From Glaciecola sp965660815 (lineage in GTDB: Bacteria; Pseudomonadota; Gammaproteobacteria; Enterobacterales; Alteromonadaceae), in the NCBI GenBank assembly GCA_965660815.1, contig CBFIBG010000022.1, positions 62,001-126,000 on the forward strand: a DNA stretch of 64,000 bases, read 5' to 3'. Shown piece by piece: positions 17,511-26,144 of this stretch. The notes beneath the pieces were generated by a model. It made no database searches. It worked only from the letters and a program-made list of their open reading frames with translations, and was not told where the DNA came from. Each line of letters opens with the position of its first letter. Within the stretch, counting starts at the first letter, position 1. A program made the position numbers and the translations under genes.

Positions 17511-18479
17511 TCAGTCATCGATTAGTCTAGTACCATTCGTATCAATTGTGCATATATGGCTAAAACCATCGTCATTTTGAATATAATGACTGGACAAATA
17601 TGACTGTATTGTCTTAGCGTCTTCTAACGAACGAGTTGCTGCAAAAACCGTCGGTCCAGAGCCTGATATGCCAAAGCTTAATGCATTATGTTGCATGCTA
17701 AAGCTACGAGCTTCGTCAAACTTGGGTAATAGCGACTTTCGGTGCTCTTCTGCAATCACGTCCTGCATCATTGTCGCCGCCAGTTCTTCGTCGTTTGCGT
17801 ACAACGCATGCACAAATACTGCCAACTGCCTTCCAAATGCTAAAGTGGTATTCAAATTGTAATTTTTTGGAAGGATCTCTCTTGCTTTTGCAGTAGAAAC
17901 AGACAGCCCAGAATAACAGCTTACCCAATACCAATTGTCAAACACAGGTAAATTGATGGCTAAATCAAAAGGTGCCTGCTGCCCACTCATTAGTGTCATG
18001 CCGCCAAGATAACTAGGGGCGACGTTATCATAATGAATACTGCCACTGATTTGTCCCTCTAGCTCTCCCATCATCAAGAGTAATTCATCTCGTGAGAATA
18101 TGGTTTTATCAAAACATTTTTCGGCGTAGGCATTTAGCGCAAAAAATGCAGCGACAATGGAGCTGGCACTTGATCCTAACCCGCTCCCGATGGGCAATGC
18201 TTTGTGCAGGTGCATAGAGACTGATAATGGCTTTTCACCGGCTGTTTCTAATGATTGTTGGTAAAATCGATAGCATAAAGTCACAATATTCTCGTCGCTG
18301 GAAGTCGGTAGCTTATGCGCGAACTTACCACTCACCGTTAGCTCAAAATGTTGGCTGGTAGATACTTCAACCCAATCACCTAACAACTCACCATCAATCG
18401 GGGCTAGTGCGGCGCCAAGCACATCAAAACCTAAACTCACATTGCCAATTGATGCTGGGGCGAATGCTTTTATCTTCAT
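17511..18479 (-). CDS. thrB: Homoserine kinase
   Basis: ThrB phosphorylates homoserine with ATP. It is a GHMP kinase: N-terminal KAFAPASIGNVSLGFDVLGAAL, the ATP loop ALPIGSGLGSSASSIVAA and the C-terminal SFGISGSGPTVFA. Length is 322 residues. Its ATG overlaps the thrA stop by one base (TAATG), giving translational coupling within the operon. Confidence 0.98.
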   Translation of the reverse strand: MKIKAFAPASIGNVSLGFDVLGAALAPIDGELLGDWVEVSTSQHFELTVSGKFAHKLPTSSDENIVTLCYRFYQQSLETAGEKPLSVSMHLHKALPIGSGLGSSASSIVAAFFALNAYAEKCFDKTIFSRDELLLMMGELEGQISGSIHYDNVAPSYLGGMTLMSGQQAPFDLAINLPVFDNWYWVSCYSGLSVSTAKAREILPKNYNLNTTLAFGRQLAVFVHALYANDEELAATMMQDVIAEEHRKSLLPKFDEARSFSMQHNALSFGISGSGPTVFAATRSLEDAKTIQSYLSSHYIQNDDGFSHICTIDTNGTRLIDD

Positions 18480-20953
18480 TAATTGTATTCCAATTGCATG
18501 GGTAAAGTTCTTAGTACATCTGCAAATACACCGGCGGCCGTTACGGTTGCGCCTGCACCGTATCCTCTAATGACAAAAGGAATTGGCTGATAGTAGCGCG
18601 AATGTATGGCCAGTGCATTTTCGCCTTCTTTCACGGCTGCTAATGGATGTGATTGGCTCACAGATTGAATCGCCACTCTACATTTACCATCTGCTATTGA
18701 TCCTACGTAGCGAAGAACCTGATTGTTGTCAGAAGCCTTGGCTAACATGGCTGAAACGTGTTCATCCAGTTTAGGTAAATTTTGCATAAATTCTTCAATG
18801 CTACCACTGGCATCAAACCATTCAGGTAAAACAGACTCAATCTCAATATCGTCAAGCTCTAAAGTCAAGCCTGACTCTCTGGCCATTATAAGCAGTTTAC
18901 GAGCAACATCCATCCCACTTAAGTCGTCTCGCGGATCTGGCTCAGTAAAACCATTGTCTTTCGCAATTGAGGTCGCCTGAGATAAGCTCATGCCTTCATC
19001 AAGCTTGCCAAAGACATAGGAAAGAGAGCCTGATAATATGCCTTCAAATTTTTCAAGCTTATCTCCTGCAATCACTAATTTTTGCAAATTGTCGATCACG
19101 GGTAAACCAGCCCCCACGGTCGTTTCATACAGATACTGACGGTTGTATTGAAGACAAGCTTTTTTAAGCGCTTGATAATCTGCAAAACTACTTGTATTTG
19201 CCTTTTTATTAGGAGTCACTACATGAAAACCAGACTCCAACATTGATACATATAAACTTGCGATGTTTTTATTACTGGTGCAATCAATAATAATCGGATT
19301 TGTTAAACTGTTGGCACTTACAAATTCTCTTAGGCCTTCAACGCTAAATGAATCAGTCTGTTCGGCCAATTGAGATTGGTAATCAGACTCTAAATTTATA
19401 CCGTTGGGATCTAGTAGGCATTGCTTTGAATTCGCAACTCCATAAACTGTGAGCTTTATATTTTTAGCCAACAAAGATTCTTGCTGTTTACAAATTTGAG
19501 ATAACAGCTCACTTCCAACCAACCCCACTCCGATTAAAAACGCGTCGATATTGAGCGTGTTAGTAAAGAAGTTCTGATGTATTACTTTCACCGCTTTTTT
19601 GGCTTTGTTATTTTCAATGACAGTTGAAATTGAGCGTTCTGAAGAACCTTGGGCAATCGCCACATTATTCACTCTAGCTTGAGCGAGGGCTTTGAAAAAC
19701 TTAGCCGCTAGCCCCTTCGAGTGACGCATACCGTCCCCTACTAAAGTAACTATGGCTAAGTTGTTTCTCACCTCAATTGGCTCTAGAAAGTGATTGCTTA
19801 ACTCAAGCGCGAAGTTTTCTTCAAGCAACTCTCTAGCCCTAATCGCGTCCTTCTCGGCGATACAAAAACTGATGCTGTATTCTGAAGAGCTTTGAGTAAT
19901 CAAACTGATGGAAATATTGCCTTTAGAAATTACGTCAAATATGCGACTAGCCATTCCTACCATGCCCTTCATTCCTGGGCCTGAAAGGTTAAACATGGCA
20001 ATATTTTCCAAATGAGAAATGCCTTTTACACTTGTCCATTTCTCGCTGGCTTGTTGACTGATTAAGGTTCCTGGTGCACTTGGGTTAAGTGTGTTTCTTA
20101 TTAAACAAGGGATCCCAAACTGAGCGATTGGGCCGATGGTTTTTGGGTGCAGTACCTTGGCGCCAAAATAACTCAACTCCATTGCTTCTTGGTAGGTAAG
20201 TTTATCTAACAATACTGCGCCATCTACTTGATTAGGATCTGCGTTATAAACCCCGTCTACATCCGTCCATATTTCACAACAACTGGCATTTATACAAGCA
20301 GCTAAAATCGCAGCGGAATAGTCAGAGCCGTTTCGTCCTAAAGTAACTTTTTCTCCAAACTCGTTGGCTGCCACGAAACCTGGCATCACTAAAAATTGAC
20401 TGCCATCGGTTGGGACATCGCTAAAGCGAGCTCGGCATTCAGAGAGCAGCGCAAGACTGTCAAGATAATCGCCATCTGCCACAATATAATCTACCGGATC
20501 AACAATGATATTATCAATATTGTTCGCACTTAAGATGGCGCTGAATATGTTTACACTGACATATTCTCCCATGCTTAAAATACTCGCAGTCACTTGGTCT
20601 GGGCAAGTTCTTAACAGCTTTATACCGTTTAGTTGCTGTTCTAATAGTTCTAAACGCTCAGTGATAAAAGTATTCACTCCAGCAAAGTCGAACCCCAGTA
20701 AAGTTTGATTTAGTTCATTAGCGATGCCGTGCAAGGTCATGTGCAATTTAGCAAATAATTCACCAAAGTCTTTGCCCTGACTGGCCTGATCACACAAAAG
20801 AGAAAGAGCATTTGTCACACCTTTTGGAGCGGACAATACTACCGCTGCACCTTTGCAGTCATCACTGGCATGCGCCTCACTGCTAATATCATACACCTTA
20901 AGATATCGCGTAGCGTCTGCTAATGACGAACCACCAAACTTTAACACCTTCAT
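18479..20953 (-). CDS. thrA: Bifunctional aspartokinase I / homoserine dehydrogenase I
   Basis: ThrA catalyses the first and third steps of the aspartate pathway toward threonine and is normally inhibited by threonine. From the ATG after AGGGCAG the product has 824 residues (E. coli 820). The N-terminal kinase has MKVLKFGGSSLADATRY, LGRNGSDYSAAILAA and TDVDGVYNADPNQV. Two ACT-type regulatory repeats follow (LITQSSSEYSISFC, AIAQGSSERSIS). The C-terminal dehydrogenase has IGVGLVGSELLSQI, VVTPNKKANTSS, GAGLPVIDNLQKL and GILSGSLSYVFGKLDEG. An in-frame start 10 codons upstream lacks a conserved counterpart. A leader peptide and attenuator precede it. Confidence 0.98.
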   Translation of the reverse strand: MKVLKFGGSSLADATRYLKVYDISSEAHASDDCKGAAVVLSAPKGVTNALSLLCDQASQGKDFGELFAKLHMTLHGIANELNQTLLGFDFAGVNTFITERLELLEQQLNGIKLLRTCPDQVTASILSMGEYVSVNIFSAILSANNIDNIIVDPVDYIVADGDYLDSLALLSECRARFSDVPTDGSQFLVMPGFVAANEFGEKVTLGRNGSDYSAAILAACINASCCEIWTDVDGVYNADPNQVDGAVLLDKLTYQEAMELSYFGAKVLHPKTIGPIAQFGIPCLIRNTLNPSAPGTLISQQASEKWTSVKGISHLENIAMFNLSGPGMKGMVGMASRIFDVISKGNISISLITQSSSEYSISFCIAEKDAIRARELLEENFALELSNHFLEPIEVRNNLAIVTLVGDGMRHSKGLAAKFFKALAQARVNNVAIAQGSSERSISTVIENNKAKKAVKVIHQNFFTNTLNIDAFLIGVGLVGSELLSQICKQQESLLAKNIKLTVYGVANSKQCLLDPNGINLESDYQSQLAEQTDSFSVEGLREFVSANSLTNPIIIDCTSNKNIASLYVSMLESGFHVVTPNKKANTSSFADYQALKKACLQYNRQYLYETTVGAGLPVIDNLQKLVIAGDKLEKFEGILSGSLSYVFGKLDEGMSLSQATSIAKDNGFTEPDPRDDLSGMDVARKLLIMARESGLTLELDDIEIESVLPEWFDASGSIEEFMQNLPKLDEHVSAMLAKASDNNQVLRYVGSIADGKCRVAIQSVSQSHPLAAVKEGENALAIHSRYYQPIPFVIRGYGAGATVTAAGVFADVLRTLPMQLEYN

Positions 20954-21006
20954 TATTTTTCTGCCCTTGTTTTCATATGCCAATAAAATTTAATGCCTTA
21001 TAAACG

Positions 21007-21030
21007 AAAAAACCCGCTTTAAGCGGGCTT
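21007..21030 (-). terminator. Attenuator terminator upstream of thrA
   Basis: On the minus strand, AGCCCGCT and AGCGGGTT form a stable hairpin followed by TTTTTT, between the leader peptide and thrA. The stem closely resembles that of the E. coli thr attenuator. It should stop transcription when the leader is translated without stalling. Confidence 0.82.
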
Positions 21031-21052
21031 TCGTTAACTAACAAGACACAAG

Positions 21053-21178
21053 CTAACGACTGCCCTTATGACAGGTAATAATCATCATAATGCGCATTGC
21101 TGTTGTGGTTGCAATCTTCGTGCAAGCAAACGCAATTTTGATAGTACTTTTGTCGTTAGTGTTTTTAATTGTTTTCAT
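21053..21178 (-). CDS. thrL: Threonine operon leader peptide
   Basis: A 41-codon frame precedes the attenuator: MKTIKNTNDKSTIKIAFACT, then KIATTTAMRIMMIITCHKGS and R. It contains 8 Thr and 7 Ile, with the dense cluster ATTTAMRIMMIIT near the end, just where a stalled ribosome would control RNA folding. The stop codon lies 23 bases before the terminator stem, very like the E. coli arrangement. No good ribosome-binding site precedes the ATG, and an internal ATG (giving MRIMMIITCHKGSR) is an alternative start. The role is inferred from composition and position: Thr/Ile-tRNA shortage would favour thrABC expression. Confidence 0.68.
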   Translation of the reverse strand: MKTIKNTNDKSTIKIAFACTKIATTTAMRIMMIITCHKGSR

Positions 21179-21193
21179 GTGGGCAATTTGCCG

Positions 21194-21207
21194 TATAGAC
21201 GTCTATA
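21194..21207. promoter_or_regulatory. 14-bp palindrome upstream of the thr leader
   Basis: TATAGACGTCTATA is a perfect palindrome 16 bases before the leader ATG, next to a TTGACA on the minus strand. It could be an operator overlapping the thr promoter; the regulator is unknown. Confidence 0.4.
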
Positions 21208-21424
21208 TGTCAACTATAAATTAGGAGTATTGGTAAATAAATTGATCATTTCTTTTTAAGTTGGGAAATTAGCAACCTGTGGGAATGCACGCAAATATTT
21301 CAAAGCTGGTGGAACCTTTTATTTTATTTAAACCCATAAAAACAGTCCCTATTGTGTGATCATCTGTTCCAGAAGCACTGAATGACTAGGATGACACAAG
21401 TTTTTGACCAATAATTAAGGTCAT

Positions 21425-21781
21425 CTAAAGACTTGTTGGCTTTGCATCTAAGCAAAAATCAACTGTTTTTATAAATAGTTGTTTGCTATGCAGAATTTCT
21501 GACTCGAAGGTCTGCTTGCTCAATTTGATTTCGTTTCTCACTCTTTCACAATTTACAATTGTTGGGTCGCATTGAGTCAGCGCTGAATATTTGTAGTCCA
21601 GATCATCTACAGTGTTGACAAGTGCTCTTACATTGCTAATAACATCGAGGAGTTGTCCAGCGCATGTGAAATAATCGTTTTGTTGTTGATTGCTGTGCGA
21701 AACGTAAGAAAAACTGATACCCATGCCTAACATTAAACACGAAGTTAACATGATATATATTGGTTGCTTTATAAAGTCCAT
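21425..21781 (-). CDS. Membrane-anchored or secreted hypothetical protein, 118 aa
   Basis: I do not recognise this protein. It has an N-terminal hydrophobic segment (about residues 8-28, IYIMLTSCLMLGMGISFSYV) and a polar, probably helical remainder with Cys at about 40, 70, 77 and 109. In the periplasm these could form two disulfides. The context is a lone gene between the thr leader and an M24 peptidase, and it gives no clue. The length and composition are compatible with a real gene, but there is no family support. Confidence 0.5.
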   Translation of the reverse strand: MDFIKQPIYIMLTSCLMLGMGISFSYVSHSNQQQNDYFTCAGQLLDVISNVRALVNTVDDLDYKYSALTQCDPTIVNCERVRNEIKLSKQTFESEILHSKQLFIKTVDFCLDAKPTSL

Positions 21782-22185
21782 TTTTAAATTGTCCTTACTA
21801 TCTTGAAGTTACCCTAGTGGGCACTAGATTGGCAGATATGGTGATAAAACTCAAATTTTAAGTGGCCAGTAAATCGTTTACGAGTACATATTTGGCTTTA
21901 TTAGTGTAAGTATTGAATGATTCTTTTTGTAAGGGAAAGCGTGGAAATTACTGACTAATTCCACGCTATTTGGAATGTATTTTAAGGGTCCTGTAACAGA
22001 TTCTCTTGAGCGCCCCCAATATTGGATTGCACCTTTCCAAATAGATTGCCTTGAGGCCCCTGCTACACTTTAATGGATGATATAGCATTCACCTCGCAAA
22101 CAAGCGACTCGGCGCGAGCATAATAAACACCATCCACAAACCAGGTTACGAGTTAACTCTTTATCTTTAACACTTGCTACAGCCA
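21782..22185. other. Intergenic region with inverted repeat
   Basis: I find no gene in these 404 bases. Positions 21938-21967 hold a 9-bp perfect inverted repeat (AGCGTGGAA / TTCCACGCT) around a 12-base loop, without a T run on either strand. It may be a transcript-end structure or an operator. Confidence 0.45.
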
Positions 22186-23544
22186 CTATCTGATTATATG
22201 CCATTGAGTTTGTCTTCCGGCTAAATACCATACTTTATCGCCATCAAATACAGCGCTTTGCTCTAGCTTTATTTGTATCCATTGATTGTCCCACTCTTTC
22301 AACTGAGTCGAAATATTGCCTTCGATTGCATATCCAGTGTTAGGATACAACTTCCAATCTCCTTGTACGGGAGTCGGCCCTTGGTTATCCCACATGCCTA
22401 TTGTTGGACCGCTTGCATGACCAACGAATCCGAGTGGATGAGTATAAGTACTGCTTTTTATGCCCTTTGCCTGACTTTGTTTTATAGTTCTGGCCAAAAT
22501 TTCATTGCCAGTCAGCCCGGTTTTGAAATTACCAGTGAGTACGTCTTGCCACTCATTACCTATAGCTAATGCGTCTTTTAAACCTTCAGGTACATCTTCT
22601 TCACCCATTTTAAGGACATAGCCCATCTCTTGCGTGTCCGTGCACAAATTCAAATAGCATATACCCACATCGGTATGCAAAATGTCTCCTGGCAAAACCA
22701 CTCGGTTAGATACCCCCATGAACACATCGTCTTCAGTTGTTTCGTCTCCTTGACGCTGAATATTGACGTAGGGCTGGAACCAAGGCCTTAATTGCAACTC
22801 TTCGAAACGCTCTCGAATATACCAAGCAATGTCGTTAGTAGTAGTGACACCAGGAGTAATCACTTTATTAGAAAAGGCCTCAGCAATAACCCCTCTGGCT
22901 AATGTAACCACTTGCGGATAGACGTTGAGCTCTTTTTGTGAGCGTGTTTCCATCCATCTGACTACCAAGCTTTCTGCACTTACCAAGCGTTTTTGGTACT
23001 TTTCAGGTAGATATTTAAGCAACTGCTTATGTAGCCCTACACTCAAACCATCTGCCAACGCCCAATCTTTACTGGTATTAATACCGATGGTCTTCGGGTT
23101 GCGCTTTGCAATTACTTCTGCAAGCCTCTGCCACTGTTGCTCTTTGGTTCCGCCGTCCCAGACCGTAGGGTAAACATCACCAATCGCATATCGACTGACA
23201 CTGAATCGTTCAACACTGCCGTCTTCTTGCTTATGAAATACCAATAATGTGGTGCGCCTAGCAGCAAAAGTAGGTTGAGGGACCAAAGTGAAAAACAATC
23301 GGTCTTCTCCATACTCCCGATTAATCACCAACCACATGTCCAAGTCAGCTTCTTCCATTAATTTAGGTAATAAATTATCTAACCTATCGACCACCATGTT
23401 GTTCAATGGCTCAACCCGCTGTTTGAACGACAACACATCGGGCAAGTTATCAATTACTCGGCCTTGCTCAAAGTCTTGGGATGTGGCTTTGCAAGACAGC
23501 AAAAACAGAAAAGCCAGAGTAAGTAAGCAGATTTTTTTTATCAT
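22186..23544 (-). CDS. M24 family metallopeptidase (Xaa-Pro peptidase-like), predicted lipoprotein
   Basis: The 452-residue product starts with a lipoprotein signal (MIKKICLLTLAFLFLLSC, lipid Cys18). The C-terminal half is a pita-bread M24 domain with the expected metal ligands: Asp in LHTDVGI, Asp in CTDTQEMGY, His in the HPLGFVGH region, Glu in YAIEGNIST and Glu in KLEQSAVFDG. Such enzymes cleave Xaa-Pro bonds or related substrates; the specificity here is unknown. The N-terminal part (MWLVINREYGEDRLFF) resembles the creatinase N-domain. The lipobox suggests it acts outside the cytoplasm, unlike PepP. I chose ATG over an upstream GTG because the signal peptide fits better. Confidence 0.85.
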   Translation of the reverse strand: MIKKICLLTLAFLFLLSCKATSQDFEQGRVIDNLPDVLSFKQRVEPLNNMVVDRLDNLLPKLMEEADLDMWLVINREYGEDRLFFTLVPQPTFAARRTTLLVFHKQEDGSVERFSVSRYAIGDVYPTVWDGGTKEQQWQRLAEVIAKRNPKTIGINTSKDWALADGLSVGLHKQLLKYLPEKYQKRLVSAESLVVRWMETRSQKELNVYPQVVTLARGVIAEAFSNKVITPGVTTTNDIAWYIRERFEELQLRPWFQPYVNIQRQGDETTEDDVFMGVSNRVVLPGDILHTDVGICYLNLCTDTQEMGYVLKMGEEDVPEGLKDALAIGNEWQDVLTGNFKTGLTGNEILARTIKQSQAKGIKSSTYTHPLGFVGHASGPTIGMWDNQGPTPVQGDWKLYPNTGYAIEGNISTQLKEWDNQWIQIKLEQSAVFDGDKVWYLAGRQTQWHIIR

Positions 23545-23824
23545 TATAGGTCTCACTTGTGATTATAGAAGTCGGTATAACTGACGCTCGTATTACATAT
23601 TTATTAACCAAACCAATATATGATAATAGTTGAATCTTTCATTTAAAAATAGATGTATCAATAAGTTTATAGTTATTAAAGTTAACATTAGCTATGCAAA
23701 CATGGTCAACTCACATCATGTTAATCAAGGGTGCAATGCGCCGCGATCTTTTACTAATATTATTTTTTAATCCAAGTTGACTTTTTTGAAGAAAAAATAA
23801 TATCTAAATAACGATAGGTAAATA

Positions 23825-24340
23825 ATGTCAAACGTCAGTGAGAGTTTTGGAAAGTGGATGTTTTTTGCTGCCTGGGTAGCAATTTTAGGTTTTTTAACCC
23901 TATATTTTTCAGGCATGCTTGAAAAGCAGTACAATCCAAACCAGTCGCCAGTATCGTTAAAAAATGGACAGTTTTCAGAAGTCCAATTACTTCGCAATCG
24001 AATGGGGCACTATGTTGCAAATGGCGAGATAAATAATAGTCCTGTTACCTTTTTACTCGATACTGGTGCCACGAACGTCGTTATTCCTGCGCACTTAGGT
24101 CAAGATTTAAACTTAACAGCGGGTAGAAGATCTCAGGCACAAACGGCCAATGGTATAGTTACCGTCGCCTCCACTACAATAGATGAATTAACTATTGGAG
24201 ATATTAGATTAACTGGGGTCGACGCATCGTTAAATCCTGGAATGAGAGGTAATGAAATATTACTGGGCATGAGTGTATTGAAATATTTAGAGTTAACTCA
24301 ACGGGGAGACTTATTAATCATCAGAGCTGAAATGCCTTAA
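23825..24340 (+). CDS. Membrane-anchored retropepsin-like aspartic protease (clan AA, TIGR02281 type)
   Basis: The 171-residue product has one N-terminal transmembrane helix (about residues 10-30) and then a single retroviral-protease-like domain: NGEINNSPVTFLLDTGATNVVIPAHL with catalytic Asp79-Thr80-Gly81, and the C-terminal EILLGMSVLKYLELTQRGDLLII. As a single domain it must dimerise to be active. The orientation puts the domain in the periplasm. Physiological substrates of this bacterial family are unknown. AGG precedes the ATG at normal spacing. Confidence 0.88.
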   Translation: MSNVSESFGKWMFFAAWVAILGFLTLYFSGMLEKQYNPNQSPVSLKNGQFSEVQLLRNRMGHYVANGEINNSPVTFLLDTGATNVVIPAHLGQDLNLTAGRRSQAQTANGIVTVASTTIDELTIGDIRLTGVDASLNPGMRGNEILLGMSVLKYLELTQRGDLLIIRAEMP

Positions 24341-24479
24341 CTGAAATGTGCGTGCACTTAAATAGAGATTGCATTCTTTCTCAACAATAATACCTGCCGA
24401 GCACTATTAAATTAGTGGATCATAATTAGCCTGTGCTACCATATTTTGTATAGTAAAACCAAATGATCACGAGCCTATA

Positions 24480-25013
24480 ATGCCCCCAACTCAATCCAAA
24501 TCGGCCCTAATAATAGACAACAAATCATTTTTAAACGATGTGTTTAGACGCTTACGGTTTGCATTGTCAATCAATGATGAGTCTGCGGTTGAAATTTTCT
24601 CGCTGGCGAATTACGAAATGTCAGCTGAATACTTAACCAGCCTTATGAAGAAAGATAACGAACCAGGCTTCATTCCCATGCGCGAGAAAATATTAACCTT
24701 GTTTTTAGATGGCCTTATCATCAAGAAAAGAGGGAAAAAGACCTCCGCTGAGCCGACAGAAAGTCAAAAATTCAGCACTGAAACTTTGTCGAATAACGAC
24801 ATTTTAAGGAAAATAAAAATTGCAATGAGCTATCAACAAGAAGACATGCTCAAGAATTTACAACTTGCCAAATTTAATGTTGGAAAAAGTGAATTGACCG
24901 CGTTATTCAGAAACAAAGAGCACCGAAACTACAAGAAATGTAACAACCAACTTTTACGTAATTTTTTACAAGGTATGGTATTGAGGCATAGGCCAGAAGT
25001 AAGCCGAAAATAA
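24480..25013 (+). CDS. yehS: DUF1456 (YehS-like) protein
   Basis: The 177-residue protein has two copies of the DUF1456 repeat (about residues 14-80 and 103-170), each with the pattern NNDILRxIRxAMxxxxEDMxxxxxLAxxxxxxxELTALxxxxxHxNYxxCxxQLLxNFLxGMV. The second copy is closer to consensus than the first. YehS function is unknown; it is a cytoplasmic all-alpha protein. It faces the next gene tail-to-tail across 13 bases. Confidence 0.85.
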   Translation: MPPTQSKSALIIDNKSFLNDVFRRLRFALSINDESAVEIFSLANYEMSAEYLTSLMKKDNEPGFIPMREKILTLFLDGLIIKKRGKKTSAEPTESQKFSTETLSNNDILRKIKIAMSYQQEDMLKNLQLAKFNVGKSELTALFRNKEHRNYKKCNNQLLRNFLQGMVLRHRPEVSRK

Positions 25014-25026
25014 TATTGCTAAACGA

Positions 25027-25965
25027 CTATTTCCAAGTGCCATCAGACACGCCGTGTTTTTTAATGGCTCTAGCGGCCTCATTTGACAGCGAAATATTGT
25101 CTAAACGAATAATGAATCGCTCATCAATATTATACAGCTCTATTTTATTGGCGTGAAATTTAAAAAAAATCTCGTGAAAACTGCCGTCTTCTAGGGCTTT
25201 TTTAATCCCATAATCTAGCCTTGTGTGAAGTTGATTATCTGACTTTCTCAAGAAAATAAACTCAGCCAGCGGATAAATAAACGCTAAGTTATTTTCTACG
25301 ACCAAGTTTTTGGGATCCATTTTTTTCAGCTCAACGTCCACCTCAGCCACGCTTCGAGGAAAACAATCAAATCTGTCTCTGCTTAGCATTTTAAATAAAT
25401 TTTCATATTGAGGGCTAGTGACAACGTTAAAGCCACTTTTTTTGAATACTTCAGTATCTGGCCAATGAACGCCACTGCCTATGGTAATGCCTGTATCAAG
25501 CAAAGATTGCAGGTTCGACACTGAATTTAACTTGGCATTTTCGCTTGACGTTAAGCAAAGTCTGAAGCCCAATAACCCTCTGTCCATAGGAAAATATATT
25601 ACTTTGCTGTTGTTTTCCCTATGCCTATCTATCCCAGCGATAAAGATATCAATGCCATCTTTGTCCTGTAAGCTAGCGAAGGCTCTTCCTTGCTCAAGTG
25701 GTTCAGATGATACTAATCTATATGGACCAAAACGTTCACGTGAAAGCTTTAAAAGGTTGTTAACCTGTGTTTGCATGTATTCAGAGTCGTAATTGCGATC
25801 CCAAAGTGTGATGATTTGCGAAGAATTTGCATCCCTATTGATTGGGCTCTCGTTATCTGTGTTGGCTTTAGCATCTAAAACCAGTGCAACAGACAATAGG
25901 CCTATCATTAGTGCCGAAAATCTAAGAATTAGTTGATAAATACCTTTCCCCTGCGTAAACGGCAT
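25027..25965 (-). CDS. Periplasmic substrate-binding protein-like (SBP_bac_3 type)
   Basis: The product (312 residues from ATG) has a signal peptide (YQLILRFSALMIGLLSVALVLDAKA) and a two-lobed solute-binding fold: IITLWDRNYDSEYMQTQVNNLLKLSRERFG, FPMDRGLLGFRLCLTS and FDCFPRSVAEVDVELKKM. No transporter permease is nearby. Orphan proteins of this type may sense or bind small ligands rather than serve ABC import. An upstream TTG could extend the protein by 11 residues but has no ribosome-binding site. The ligand is not inferable. Confidence 0.75.
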   Translation of the reverse strand: MPFTQGKGIYQLILRFSALMIGLLSVALVLDAKANTDNESPINRDANSSQIITLWDRNYDSEYMQTQVNNLLKLSRERFGPYRLVSSEPLEQGRAFASLQDKDGIDIFIAGIDRHRENNSKVIYFPMDRGLLGFRLCLTSSENAKLNSVSNLQSLLDTGITIGSGVHWPDTEVFKKSGFNVVTSPQYENLFKMLSRDRFDCFPRSVAEVDVELKKMDPKNLVVENNLAFIYPLAEFIFLRKSDNQLHTRLDYGIKKALEDGSFHEIFFKFHANKIELYNIDERFIIRLDNISLSNEAARAIKKHGVSDGTWK

Positions 25966-26144
25966 ATTGGACACTTTAGTATAGTTAAGTTTAATCAAAT
26001 TATGAATCGATTTTTAAATACTAGTCAATTCATGACTATTTCAAGTCAACCTAATAAACTCAACGAGCACTATAAATGTGAATTGTGAGTGCTCTTTTCA
26101 AACAAGGATATTCAGTCTCAAGCTAACCACTTACATTGTCTTTT

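Noticed and set aside
21938..21967. Hairpin as a terminator for the 118-residue protein or the M24 gene
   Set aside because: There is no T tract on either strand, and it lies upstream, not downstream, of the 118-residue gene.
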